Assembly (NCBI GenBank): GCA_964247055.1
Contig: OZ176054.1
Location: forward strand, 9,424,001-9,488,000
Reading direction: 5' to 3'
Length of the DNA stretch: 64,000 nucleotides
Source: Paragordius varius
Taxonomy: Eukaryota; Nematomorpha
Both the position numbers and the translations under genes were made by a program. Positions 1-10,129 of the stretch are shown one piece after another. How positions within the stretch are numbered: position 1 is the first letter of the stretch; every line of letters starts with the position of its first letter. The notes beneath the pieces were generated by a model that saw only the letters and a list, made by a program, of their open reading frames with translations, searched no databases and had not been told where the DNA came from.

Positions 1-52
1 ATTATTATCGGCCTTTTAATATCTTTGTTTTATATATGGCTTAAATTAACAG

Positions 53-282
53 TTACCGAAAAATGTATTGCTACAACAAAAACGTCCCTAAGTGCAAACG
101 GTACCACCAAAAATATAAATGTCGAAAAAAAAGAAATCAAAATGGAAAAATCACCCTTTTTAACACAGCCTATACCTGGTAAAGATGAGAAAAAGTCTAA
201 GAAAGATAACAAAAAGTCCAAATTATCTCCAGGAGCTTCGGCAAAACAGGCCTCCATGATGGATTATTTTAAGAAAAAATAA
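53..282 (+). CDS. Terminal exon of a gene with a C-terminal PCNA-interacting (PIP) motif
   Basis: An acceptor AG at 51-52 opens a frame of about 76 residues that ends in TAA at 280-282. The exon is lysine-rich and low in complexity, then closes with KQASMMDYFKKK. That fits the PIP-box pattern Q-x-x-[M/L/I]-x-x-[F/Y]-[F/Y], with Q, M, Y and F in place and basic residues after it. PIP boxes of this kind dock replication and repair proteins on PCNA. Extreme C-terminal PIP boxes after a Lys-rich linker are known from DNA polymerase delta subunit 3 and RNase H2 subunit B, and either could be the parent, but nothing upstream is visible to decide. An AATAAA overlaps the stop codon. The acceptor and the motif are seen directly; protein identity is inference. 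The rest of the gene lies to the left of the window. Confidence 0.6.
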
Positions 283-639
283 ATTTACAATGAAATGTTT
301 GCTGTTTTTATTGTTATAAAATAATTTTTACCCCTTTAGATAATGCAAATTAAAAATTATAAAATTGCTGCTTATTTTAACTAGAGATTTAAAATTAACA
401 GTTGGAACCGAAATAAACGGCTTTAAAACGCGTATAAAATTATTTTGGATTATATAGCTATGTTTTTGCGGCTAAATCAAATATGAATTTTATAGGTCCC
501 AACATAAATTTCTAGACATCTATGGGTGAAGTTTTTTTAAAAATAATCGCAAATATATCGAGATTGCGCGATAGTATAATCATATAGATATCAAATTATT
601 ACATCAAAATGATTTTTCCTATTTTGTTAAGCAAAATTT
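283..639. other. Intergenic, nothing recognised
   Basis: AT-rich sequence downstream of the terminal exon, with no ORF, RNA gene or repeat match that I could see within the window. Confidence 0.5.
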
Positions 640-1510
640 ATTTGGTAAATTTTTCACAATTTTAATTTTTAGGGTTCGTTGCTTTCAGATTTTGTTAAAT
701 TTTGTAAAAACCCAATTTACTTCAAACATGAATTTGAAGACGAACGTTATTTGAAATTAGCATGAGATAGAAATTTTTAGCATTATCAATAATAGATAAT
801 GTGCCATATAATATCTTACGATTTCATACCCTTTTCTTGATGCTTCCAAATAAGATGAAGTAACTTGAACAAAATTTTGCTTGAAATTTTATTTTTGAAA
901 GAATACGCACATTTATAAAAATATTTTTGGCTGATATTAAAATTTGGCATACATTGACATTGATGGCTTTTTGACTTCATATTTGAAGGTTTCCTTGAAC
1001 GGTCTTATTCCAAAGGTCCTTATCTAGACATTTGGTAATGTCGAGGTTTAGTATTTTTATGTCATTTTTAATGTTGTCGCTCCAGGAATGTGTTGGGCAC
1101 CCTATGCGGTTGTTTCGGGTTGTATGTGCTTAATGGTTTGGAGTGCATGGTCGGTTTGTCTTCTTTCATCAGCATTTTTGCGTTTATTTAAAAAGAATCA
1201 GCTCATTTTGGAAGAGCAAAATTTGGGAGATTTTGGAACCCAAATCTAAAAATAAAAACCTTTTAAAAATATTGTATTTCTTAATTTAGTATATGACATA
1301 TTTTAGTGAAATTTTTTAGAATGAAAACTTTTACAAAAAAATTTTGTTTAATGTGCGAAAATTTCATCATTTCACTCGTAGGTCCAAAATCAAAAGCATT
1401 ATAATCCTGATACGTTATCCTATCAGAATATTTCATCAGGACATTTTTTGGTCCATATTATAAAAACTCTTTAAATAAATTCGATGATGCTGAACAGTTA
1501 TATCACTTCA
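640..1510. repeat. Dispersed repeat family R2, copy 1 (rearranged)
   Basis: The stretch 660-930 matches the reverse complement of 8270-8520, sharing the blocks GGTTCGTTTGCTTT and CTTGAACAAAATTTTGC in the same order. The stretch 1190-1510 matches 8740-8900 and 8400-8430 in direct orientation, sharing AAATCTAAAAAT, TATGACATATTTTAGTGA and GATGCTGAACA. The copy is therefore rearranged relative to the one at 8220-8990. No coding capacity is visible and I do not recognise the family. Confidence 0.5.
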
Positions 1511-1524
1511 GAATTTTTGATTAT

Positions 1525-1735
1525 TTTAATCTTTCGTATTCTAATTAGGTTAAATATAAGTTGGCCTTTTCACAAAAAGTCATTTAGAATTTGGAGTCTA
1601 AAATCGGGGCAGCTCCAAAACATGATTAAAACAAACAGCTGTTATTGAAATAAAATATTAGTTTTTTGCTCATGTACCTGACAGCTTTTTAAAGTTAAAT
1701 ATTTACAATTTTAACCATATTATGGATAATGGAAA
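1525..1735 (+). repeat. R1 MITE copy a, left half (interrupted)
   Basis: This is the left part of dispersed repeat R1, recognised by GCAGCTCCAAAACA, AACAGCTGTTATTGAAAT and TTTTAAAGTTAA in order. It breaks off at AACCATATTATGGA. The right half resumes at 3663 with AACCATAATATAC, so about 1.9 kb has been inserted between the two halves. Confidence 0.6.
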
Positions 1736-1789
1736 TATGTATAGAATTTAATAGAGAAATTTATATGTGCTTTGAGGATTTTTCCAAGT

Positions 1790-2712
1790 CATTCTTAAAA
1801 CAGACAGGAGTTTCATCCAATCGACATCATATTCTCTATTTACTTAAGTTCGACGAGTTTTCCACAATCCATGCGTAACTGATTCATGTATGGTGAGTGT
1901 GGGGTAACGTCAGAATGTCTTCTCATCCATTCTGTTTAATGCATATCTCGAAGCACAAAGACTTACCCGTTACATTCGACATCCACATCGGAGGTTCTGA
2001 TCTAAATTCTATTGACTATGCAGAAGACACATCCAAACTCCTTAGCCCTCATAATACAATATTATGAGTGTCAAAAATATGGGCTACAGATTAATCTTTA
2101 AGATACCACAAATTAACCCGAAATTTGCAAAGGTTTCAACGGGCATACTATTAAAATAGTCAAAAACTACACATCTTGATTTAATACGTGACGATAATAA
2201 TTGTTATCCGGGAGAAAAAGGTATGGCCAAAACGGCCGCAAATAATTAAATAGAATTTGGGCATCCCAGGATGTGAGTTTAAAAATAAAACTTGATTCGC
2301 AAATGCACTCATTTTCCCAACTTTTCTCTCCTTTTGTGAAGGCTGGAGCTAAAATCCAACAAACTGATATTTAACCTTTAAGTCTGGATATGGAGAAAAC
2401 TACTGCAAATAACAACACAATTTTAAATAAAATCATTCCCGATATGTCACTACGGGAATGTCCATCTCAGCAAACCATCCTACTTTGGCCACATTATGAG
2501 ATCTAAATCACTGGAAAAGTTTTATGTTGGAAGAGGTTAATGTTACACGTAAAAGGGTCTGGAGAAGGATAAGGTGGATGGACAATATTCTAAAAGAAAC
2601 CAAAACATTGGCAGAACTTAACATTAAAACTAAAAATCCCAATATATGGAGAAGTTTTATTTATAATATTGCTAAAAGTCGACCTCGACCCTGGCAATAC
2701 ATATATATATAT
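1790..2712 (+). mobile_element. Degenerate RTE-type LINE, 3' part
   Basis: Decayed reverse-transcriptase sequence can be read across several frames. A block at about 1895-1960 reads VRQNVFSSILFNAYLEA, which corresponds to the RT stretch VRQGCxLSPxLFNxYLE. It is followed at about 2011 by DYAEDTSKLL, the [Y/F]xDD active-site region in altered form. The last open stretch, 2524-2720, contains WRRIRWMDN and, about 30 residues later, WRSFIYNIAKSRPRP. Those are the conserved tail residues of RTE/BovB-like LINEs. Many stops and frame changes show an old dead copy. The 5' end with the endonuclease is missing or unrecognisable. Together with the neighbouring foldback element it splits an R1 MITE. Confidence 0.75.
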
Positions 2713-2721
2713 ATAAAGAGG

Positions 2722-3660
2722 GTCATTTTGATTTAACGAAAAAAATTTTTTTCGTGAGATAGCTTATGACCAGTGAATTTATGTGCCGCAAATATTTTAA
2801 TTTGTTGACAAGTTTTTGAATTATTGAAAGAAAATCGAAATTGGACAAAAAGTGAAAATTAAGGATAATTAAGGATAATTTAAAAAATAATGAAAAAATT
2901 TGAGATTTTATGGTTTATTATCATTTCAGGATATATTTTCAATATATAAATAGCCTAAAATCTTATAGTTAGGGTTTCTATAAATTTAGCTCAAAATATG
3001 GCGTTTTTTTTAACACACTCACAAGACATTTTTTTTTATAAAATTATAATAATATAATTTTTTTAATTATTCACTAGCTAAACTCACTATTAAATCTTAA
3101 CATCCATATTTTATTCTGTAAAAAAAACTTTTATATCAAAATAAAGCCAAAAAATATCCTTTTTTATTTTTTTGTCATCTGGTTTGTGAGTGTATAAAAA
3201 ATTATACTGTTTTATTTTGAATTTGGGAATTACAATGTATATAATTTATGCAAAATAGAATTAAAAAATAGTGGAATATCAACCAAAAATCTGTACAAAT
3301 TACAATACAATAATTAAAAAAAATTATATCAATATAGTTTATAAAAAAATTTTGTCTTGTGAGTGTGTTAAAAGAAAAACGCCATCTTCTGAGCTAAAAT
3401 TTTATCGAAACCCTAACTATATGATTTTAGGCTATTTATATATTGAACATATATCCTGAAATGATAATAAATCATATATCTCAAATTTTATCATTATTTT
3501 TAAATTATCCTTAATTATCCTTAATTTTCACCTTTTGCCCAATTTCGATATTCTTTTAATATTTCAAAAACTTGTCAACAAATTAAAATTTTTGCAGCCC
3601 ATGGTCATAACTATCTCATGAAATAAAATTTTTTGTTAAAAGTTATTTTGCACAATGCAT
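2722..3660. mobile_element. Foldback (long inverted repeat) element
   Basis: The arms at about 2722-3072 and 3305-3660 are reverse complements over roughly 330 bp with moderate divergence. Matching landmarks include TGAGATAG and TTATGACCA near the outer ends, TTTGTTGACAAGTTTTTGAA, the doubled AAGGATAATT, and CACTCACAAGACA near the inner ends. The loop is about 230 bp of AT-rich sequence. There is no transposase ORF. The form is that of a non-autonomous foldback DNA transposon or a long-TIR MITE. Divergence between the arms suggests an old insertion. A 62-aa ORF in the right arm is incidental. Confidence 0.75.
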
Positions 3661-3662
3661 TC

Positions 3663-3832
3663 AACCATAATATACATTTATTTGCCTGTTGCATGAGCGA
3701 TTTTCAAAATTTTTTATTAAGCGCCTAAAAGCTAGAGAAAGTATATTTTTAGATTTGGCATATATTATAAATTCTGGATAATCATTTTAAATCGCTCGGA
3801 TATAAAACTACCCCAAAGACAATAAAGTGTTT
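3663..3832 (+). repeat. R1 MITE copy a, right half
   Basis: This continues the copy interrupted at 1735. Landmarks are ATTTATTTGCCTGTTGCA, GCGCCTAAAAG, a degenerate GAAAG-TATATTTTTA block and the terminal motif GATATAAAACTACCCCAAAG followed by AATAAAGTGTTT. Order and orientation agree with the full-length copies at 13245-13690 and 41769-42243. Confidence 0.6.
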
Positions 3833-4033
3833 AGCAAATCTATTTGATCCCATAGTTTAGTTTTTACCATTCTTGTGTTTATTAACAAACACTAAAAGGG
3901 TCCAAGAATTTTAATGCTATTTCAGTAGAAATATAGGATTTGTCCTTCATCAAAAAATTAACAAAAAATGTTAATAATTTCATAAGCTTCATTTTTTACA
4001 GCTAAATTTCCATATTTAATGATTTTAAAATTC

Positions 4034-4240
4034 TAGGTTTAACACTTGGATACAACACATAATTTCAGTCCTTTGATTCAAATTGGCTTAGCTAACTACC
4101 CCAGAATTATTTGATATTAAATAGTTTAAAAAATATGGAATAAATTGAAGCAAGGGCAAAAGTTTGCATTTATGTAACATTAATAACCGAAATATAAAAA
4201 AAACATATAACAATATACTTATTCAGAGGTTAAACCCAAA
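4034..4240. repeat. R5 repeat fragment
   Basis: This segment resembles the right arm of the inverted-repeat element at 14060-15013. Shared blocks are AACACTTGGATACAACACAT, a CAGTCCTTTGATTC-like block, TACCCCAGAATT and a run ending in AATATACTTATT. It looks like a truncated copy and has no coding capacity. Confidence 0.5.
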
Positions 4241-4264
4241 GGTAAATATTTGGTCAACATGATA

Positions 4265-4900
4265 TACTATTTGCACTTCAGATTGTCCTTGAACACTTTA
4301 TGTTGGTCCCATTTCAAGTTGGTCATTGACTTCAAGTTACCCCTTAAATACTTCGAATTGCTTAAAATTTTCAAATTTTGATTCCATAATTTTTGCATGT
4401 ATTTTTTTATTTTATTATTTTTGTATATTTATTATATATTTATTCATTAAAAATTTTTTTTATTCAAATCCACTTTTTTGTTTGAAACTAATTTTTTTTC
4501 TTTTTAACGAAATTATTTACTTTTGAATATTTTCAATAAAAATTTTTAAATAACAACCAAGAAAGCTTATATATTTTTTGATGTGTTAATCTAAATAAAA
4601 ATCCAAAATATTTCTTAATTAATTATTATATACGGTTTCGTAATGATTAAAAGTTGATATTGATTTAAAATTTATGTCAAATAATAGAAAATATGTTAAA
4701 AACAATAAAATAGATGAATGATATACGATTTGATGGAAAAAATTTAAAATAAAACAAAAAGTCAAAAGACCAGCATTAAATGTTTAAGGACCAACTTAGA
4801 GAGTTCAAGGACCAAATTGAAGTGTTTAAAGACGAACTTGAAATGTTTATTAAGGACCAACCGAAGTCTTCAAGGACACTCTTGAAGTGCAATAATATGT
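4265..4900. repeat. Foldback repeat built from a 21-bp unit
   Basis: The right arm (4770-4890) holds about five consecutive units close to GTTCAAGGACCAACTTGAAG, each about 21 bp. The left arm (4270-4350) holds the same unit in reverse complement, for example TTCAAGTTGGTCATTGA. Both arms continue outward into matching sequence (GAAGTGCAA, then TAGTATAT or TAATATGT). The 400 bp between them is AT-rich and featureless. This is an inverted pair of minisatellite arrays, probably the arms of a foldback element. Confidence 0.6.
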
Positions 4901-5227
4901 GTGCATAAGTTAAATATATATAAAGCAAAATATACCATTTAAATCAATGTTAAATGTGATTTTAATAAAAATTAACTATTAGAAATAAACATCATATTTT
5001 GAAGAAAATTCTATACTATGGAGTCAAAGTAGTTTGATGCGAAAGATTTTTTCCAAAACCATATTTTAATGGGGTATTTTGGTTTATTTATATAATTTTT
5101 ATTAGGAAAGCATAAATTTATATTGAAACCATTTCTTTCAGCATATTTTCAGCAATATCAACTTAAATATTGTAAATATTTAGATGAATTTGAATAGTGT
5201 TAAAGCTATTCTAACTTACTCGAAGTG
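4901..5227. other. Intergenic, nothing recognised
   Basis: AT-rich spacer between the foldback repeat and R1 copy b, with no supported feature. Confidence 0.5.
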
Positions 5228-5618
5228 CAACACTCAATTACCTTTTAGGATAGTTTTATATCCCAGAGAGATTGGAATCTTGAATATCTTTAATAAAATT
5301 TATGGTATTAAGCCGAATTAAAAATATATTTTCTTAGGGCCTATTTGTTAAAAATAAAAATTTCAAATTGCAAAAAAACATCATCTCAAACCCTTTGCCA
5401 CCATTTTTTATCTAAATTATTTTAAAACGCTAATGCAGCAGGCAATTTAATGTATATTATGCAAAAACTTGATATATTTTGGTTTTAATACCAACTGTTC
5501 ATTTCCATCGTGTTTTGTAAAAAAACTTATAAATCTGTATTTTATTTTAAATTTTGAGCTCTTAGATTTAAAACACAAATATGTAAAGGAAAAAATTAAA
5601 GGCAATATACTGTTAAAT
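5228..5618 (-). repeat. R1 MITE copy b (reverse orientation)
   Basis: The copy starts with CAATTACCTTTTAGGATAG and TTTTATATCCCAGAGAGATT, the reverse complement of the R1 right terminus. It continues through TTAAGCCGAATT, GCAGGCAATTTAATGTATAT and a degenerate CAACTGTTCATTTCCATCG block. The far terminus near 5600 is poorly preserved. Confidence 0.6.
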
Positions 5619-5751
5619 ATGTTCATGTATATGCACATAACATATTTTGGCTACTAATGACAGGGACAACCTTTCTTAGAAATAATATTTTGGTGTAATA
5701 TATTATAAATGTCATTTATTATTACATTTTTAAGTTATATCATACGCCATC

Positions 5752-6600
5752 ATGGATTGCTTGCATAAATTAAATTTTGAGAATCTTCGTCCATTGCCTT
5801 TTAAATACAGTGGCAGTACCGAAAAAGTAGATAAATATATTAAAAAGGAAGTTAATGGTATGGAAATTGGGGAGCTCCCTGTTCATTATATACTTGAAAA
5901 TATTTTTGAATCAGAACACCCAGTGATTGGTAAATATTTTTTAATTTTAGGTGTATACGTGCATCCTTCTATTACTCCAGGTTTTAAGTACCATGTTCGA
6001 ATGCTTGGAAATAGTGGAAGGTTTATATTTGATGGACCAAAATATTTATTAAGTGTTGGATATGGAATAGCTAAGCGTCTTACATTTCAAGGTGCATCGC
6101 TTAACAATAATAAAAACTTTTTTTGGAGCGACAGTAATGAACCTTTTGGTTTTGCGTTACGCTTAGATGTCCTTAATATTGGCAATACTTTTATCATAAT
6201 TTTAAATAATAATACTCTTTTTTGTCACGCCAATCAAGATGACGATATGTTTATCCTCCCTTCAAACCTAAATAATAAAATCCCAATAGGGTCATTGGTT
6301 ATAATATCCATTTTTCCAGAAGATGACAAAGAACTTAAAACACTTTGTTACCAAACAAATAAAAACAATACAATGCTCAACATCATTGAGAAACACGTTT
6401 TAGTTAAGTTTTCCTGTCATATTACTTTTGCTTCTGTTAATTTACCAATCAAAGAAACCGAATATTCTTTGTTGGAGGGCACCGCTGTTTTAATTAAAGA
6501 ACAATATAAAGGAGGAGCTCGTTCTTTTGCTGAACTCCAGAAAATTTGCAATGTTACAATACCTGGCCTTCCTGGTTCTTATACACTAAATCGAGCATAA
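5752..6600 (+). CDS. Intronless gene for an unrecognised 282-aa protein
   Basis: An uninterrupted ATG-to-TAA frame of 282 codons stands out in a region where other frames rarely pass 70 codons. The ATG is the first in frame, and AATAAA lies 57 bp past the stop at 6657-6662. The protein has no signal peptide, membrane helix or coiled coil. From about residue 75 to 200 it alternates short hydrophobic strands. The spacing of W125, PF at 131-132, a strand ending FIII near 150, then LNNNTLFCH at 151-159, recalls the galectin carbohydrate-recognition domain (W, then PF, then F-x-V-x-x-N-x-x-x-x-x-x-H). The usual HxNPR sugar-binding motif is not evident, so a galectin-like beta-sandwich is only a suggestion. 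Being intronless, it could be a retrocopy or a recently acquired gene. I do not recognise the family. Confidence 0.75.
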   Translation: MDCLHKLNFENLRPLPFKYSGSTEKVDKYIKKEVNGMEIGELPVHYILENIFESEHPVIGKYFLILGVYVHPSITPGFKYHVRMLGNSGRFIFDGPKYLLSVGYGIAKRLTFQGASLNNNKNFFWSDSNEPFGFALRLDVLNIGNTFIIILNNNTLFCHANQDDDMFILPSNLNNKIPIGSLVIISIFPEDDKELKTLCYQTNKNNTMLNIIEKHVLVKFSCHITFASVNLPIKETEYSLLEGTAVLIKEQYKGGARSFAELQKICNVTIPGLPGSYTLNRA

Positions 6601-6656
6601 TTTTATTTAGTGTTATTGATTTTTTATATAATTACGCACATAATATATTAACTTTA

Positions 6657-6662
6657 ATAAAA
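6657..6662 (+). terminator. Polyadenylation signal AATAAA of the 282-aa gene
   Basis: AATAAA lies 57 bp beyond the stop codon of the intronless gene. It is a plausible poly(A) signal, although the hexamer is common by chance in DNA this AT-rich. Confidence 0.4.
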
Positions 6663-6762
6663 TCCTGTTCTATGTCATGTGATATTCTTGTTCCAAAAAA
6701 CTTTTTGTTATTACAATACCGCTCACTATATTTAAAAAAGCATTCTTGTCAATATATTTGAA

Positions 6763-8219
6763 GTTTTAAAATATCAATGATTCTTTCCCTAATAATGAGC
6801 CTTCCAAAAATGTTTTTTATGAAAAAAAGTCAATATTTATCTGCTGTTTATTAATTTTAATTAGCCAAGCCATTTCATTATAATGTTAGTGATGTGACGC
6901 ATTTTATATTTTAATTTATGTCAGCAATTTTTATTTACGCATAATGTAACAAATTGGAACAAATAAGAAATAAATTATTTTATAGTATTCATATATTTTA
7001 TGACTTCTCGACCAAATATATATGTTGATTTAGAAATGACCTTGTCTTTTACCACTATTTTGGTTAAATAAATTTTAAGCTAACAGAAAAACATTTTGCT
7101 ATTATTTAACCTGTTACGAATGATAAAAATTTAGCAGTATTTATCTAAAATAGTTAAAAATATGCAATAGATATCTATATATATTTGGATAAGGTTTATA
7201 AGCCCATTTGAGAAAAAGGAAAGGGCACAAAACAGTATATGATTGATAAATAGACTTATTAAATATTTACAAAACTATTGTATTGAAATTTGATAACTTT
7301 TTTATTTATATTGATAATCATATTAAACATAGTTTAAAAGTTTTTTGTTGTTTTAACGACTATCTTAACACTCCTGCACCAGTCAGACTCAACCTTATTT
7401 TAATAGTTTATGTTATAAAAAAAGATGATTTAAATATTATCCCCAATATATTAAAAATAGTGTTTCTGAATAAGGCCGTTTTTTGTGATTATAGGTCTCT
7501 TAACGATATTGAAAATTAATGATATAAAAAATGGTTCTTCCTATGAGGTTTTATATTTAATACAATAGTAGATTAGGCGAAAACATATAACAACCTAATA
7601 TTATGCTTACATGCTTATGAGTGACGTATCAAAAATTTCTGGCAAGGTGCAGAAAATTTAATTATGTATTCAATAAAATACATAATCTATACATTTACTA
7701 TCTGGCCATGTCACGCGTCGCTGAATCTGAAAAAGACTTGATAAATTTTAACTGATGAAAAGTTATAAATAATAAAATTTAAATATATTTTTCTGAAACT
7801 GATTGAATACAATGTTTCTGTCAGAGGCATGCTTGAAATCCAAAAAATTAATTAGCACAAAACGTTATAAAAAATGCTGCGAATATTTAACCCATTTTCA
7901 ATGGGGTGGGAGTAAGCTGAGGGGTGTATTATAATGTCACCAGATATTTTGAACCCTGCCGCAATACGAAATTAAAACATAATTGCCTTTTTTACACCAG
8001 ATATTTACACTTGATAAAATATATATATATATATATATATATATTCTGATAGGAATATGTATCACGATTATCATGGTGCTTTTGGTTTTGGCCCTTACTA
8101 GTGATAAAAAACTATTTACATTGTGATAAGTGCTCCATAATTATCTCCGAAAGTCTCAAATTTTTTCGCTCTTCTAAAATGGGATAGTTCTCTTTAAATA
8201 AACGCAATTTACCGATATT
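6763..8219. other. Intergenic, only a microsatellite seen
   Basis: AT-rich sequence without a convincing gene. A 78-codon ORF at 7283-7519 has no domain and the composition of the background. The only structure I see is an (AT)n run at 8019-8044. Confidence 0.5.
8019..8044. repeat. (AT)n microsatellite
   Basis: About 13 perfect AT dinucleotides. Confidence 0.9.
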
Positions 8220-8990
8220 GTATTATAATTTTAAGGATTTGATATCAAACATTTTTTTAAAAAATGCAGACATTTTGCAAAATTTTATTTTTTAGCAAAA
8301 TTTTGTTCAAGCGTACTTAATACTATATTTGAGGCATGGTAGAAACTGTATAAAAATGCTTTAAGATAGAAAACAATACTTTTTCCAAATATATACATGA
8401 TGCTGAACATCTCTATCTCCTTAGAATTCGATCAAAATATTCGTTCGTCTTTGTGTAAATATAAATTGGGTTTTTTACAAAAATTTACCAAAATTAGAAA
8501 GCAAACGAACCTTTAAATTAAGAGGTAAAAAAATATTCAGCATCATTGAATTATATAGAAAAAGTGTTATTGTAATATCTAAAAGCAGCGTTTTTATAAG
8601 GTTTCCATCAAATCTACAAATAGGATAGTACGTTTCAACAAAATTTTGCTATAAATTTTATAAAAAATATTCATTTTTTTAAAAATATATTTTTGATGTC
8701 AAAATTTAGCATATTTTTGAAAATTTTATCATGCGATCCCGAAATTTTTGCGGTTATTTTAAAAGACTAGCCTATTTTATAGGAACGAAAAAATTTGGGA
8801 CTTACCGAACCCACATCTAAAAATTAAAATATTTTAAATATACTGTTTTGCTTTTTATAGGTAGTTTATGACATAATTTAGTGATATTTTTTCGAATGGA
8901 ATAATTAGCTTTCATCAAATAAATTTTACAAAAAATGTGCTTAAATTTTGCTATTTTCTGATAAAGAGAACTTACCACAAAAGTGTATAT
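8220..8990 (+). repeat. Dispersed repeat family R2, copy 2 (longest)
   Basis: This copy links blocks found separately elsewhere: AAATGCTTTAAGATAGAAAA, TGATGCTGAACATCTCTATC, TTGGGTTTTTTACAAAAAT, a GAACCCACATCTAAAAATT block and TAGTTTATGACATAATTTAG. Matches occur at 640-1510, 13720-13830, 34060-34110 and 55270-55980. No ORF is present. At 8350-8370 it preserves the uninterrupted target site of the MITE found at 55386-55696. Confidence 0.6.
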
Positions 8991-9052
8991 AAATTTCTTG
9001 AATCAATCAGGGCCGAAATCAAATACACTATAAAAATTCTGAGCAGTGTAAT

Positions 9053-9563
9053 GCCTTAACCATTACCTTTTAGGGTAGTTTTATATTCCAGAGCGATTAA
9101 AATTTGAATATCTTAAAAAGTATTTAAGGTATTAAGCCGAATTCATAAAAAGGATTTCTTTAGGCGCATTATAAATTTAAAAAAATGTAAAATTGTAGAA
9201 AAATCCTCATCTTAATTTTTTTGCCGCCATTTTTTTCTATAATTTGTTCGCTATTGCAACAGGCAAATAAATGTATATGGTAATTTAAAAAAATTAACTT
9301 AAATAAGCTTTAAGGCTACATCTTACCAGACCTTGATTATTTTAATTTTAATATCAGCTGATCGTTTCAATCGTTTTTGGTGTACCAATTTAAACTCTAA
9401 AAGTCACTGTAAACATTATGAGCATTTAATCTGATAGATAAGAACTTGATAATTTAATTTTAACTAAAATAATTATAGATTATTTACTATATTGAGCTCT
9501 GGGTTATAAATATACAACATTATGTACACTAAGACAAAATAGTTAAAAGGTAATGGAGTGTTA
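9053..9563 (-). repeat. R1 MITE copy c, both ends present
   Basis: A reverse-orientation R1 copy of about 510 bp. Its left end AACCATTACCTTTTAGGGTA is mirrored at the right end by AAAAGGTAATGGAGTGTTAT, giving short terminal inverted repeats. In between lie TTAAGCCGAATTC, CAACAGGCAAATAAATGTAT and ATATCAGCTGATCGTTTCAA. A 71-codon minus-strand ORF at its right edge is incidental. Confidence 0.65.
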
Positions 9564-10129
9564 TAATTATATAAAGTTCGCTTACAGAATTTTGCTGAAA
9601 AATAAATAAATTTTAAATATAAGTATGCATTTTTGAAAAATATGTCAAAACTAGCTAGTCCTATCACTCTTCGACGTAGTCTGACCAATAATTATTCTAA
9701 TAAATTTTTGCCTATTTGCTATCTTTAACTGATCTTTTCGACGTTTTGCATACTCTTAAATAACTGTACCTATAACACATTAATGATATTAAAAATGTCC
9801 CTAATAAACTTGATCCCATTTGTAAAAGATGAAGTATAACTATACAAATCCTAGAAGTGCACTTACACTATACTATATTTGGTAGCCATTTTACAGATCT
9901 AAAACCGCTCAGCAAATTTTTTTACCCTAACTATAAGATTTGTAACAAATTTACCTTTTATTATACTAGAAAATCTTTTTTGGGAGTATATTTTGCAGCT
10001 AATTACAGGGATTAATTTGAAAGAGCGGTACCAAACTGAATATATTCAAATGTAATTAAAATTTAATTATCTCAATTTTATTTTATAAAATTAAATAAAA
10101 TTTTGATTATTAATATGGAATAAGAGTTA
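9564..10129. other. Intergenic, nothing recognised
   Basis: AT-rich spacer between an R1 copy and the first Helitron-like element, with no supported feature. Confidence 0.5.
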
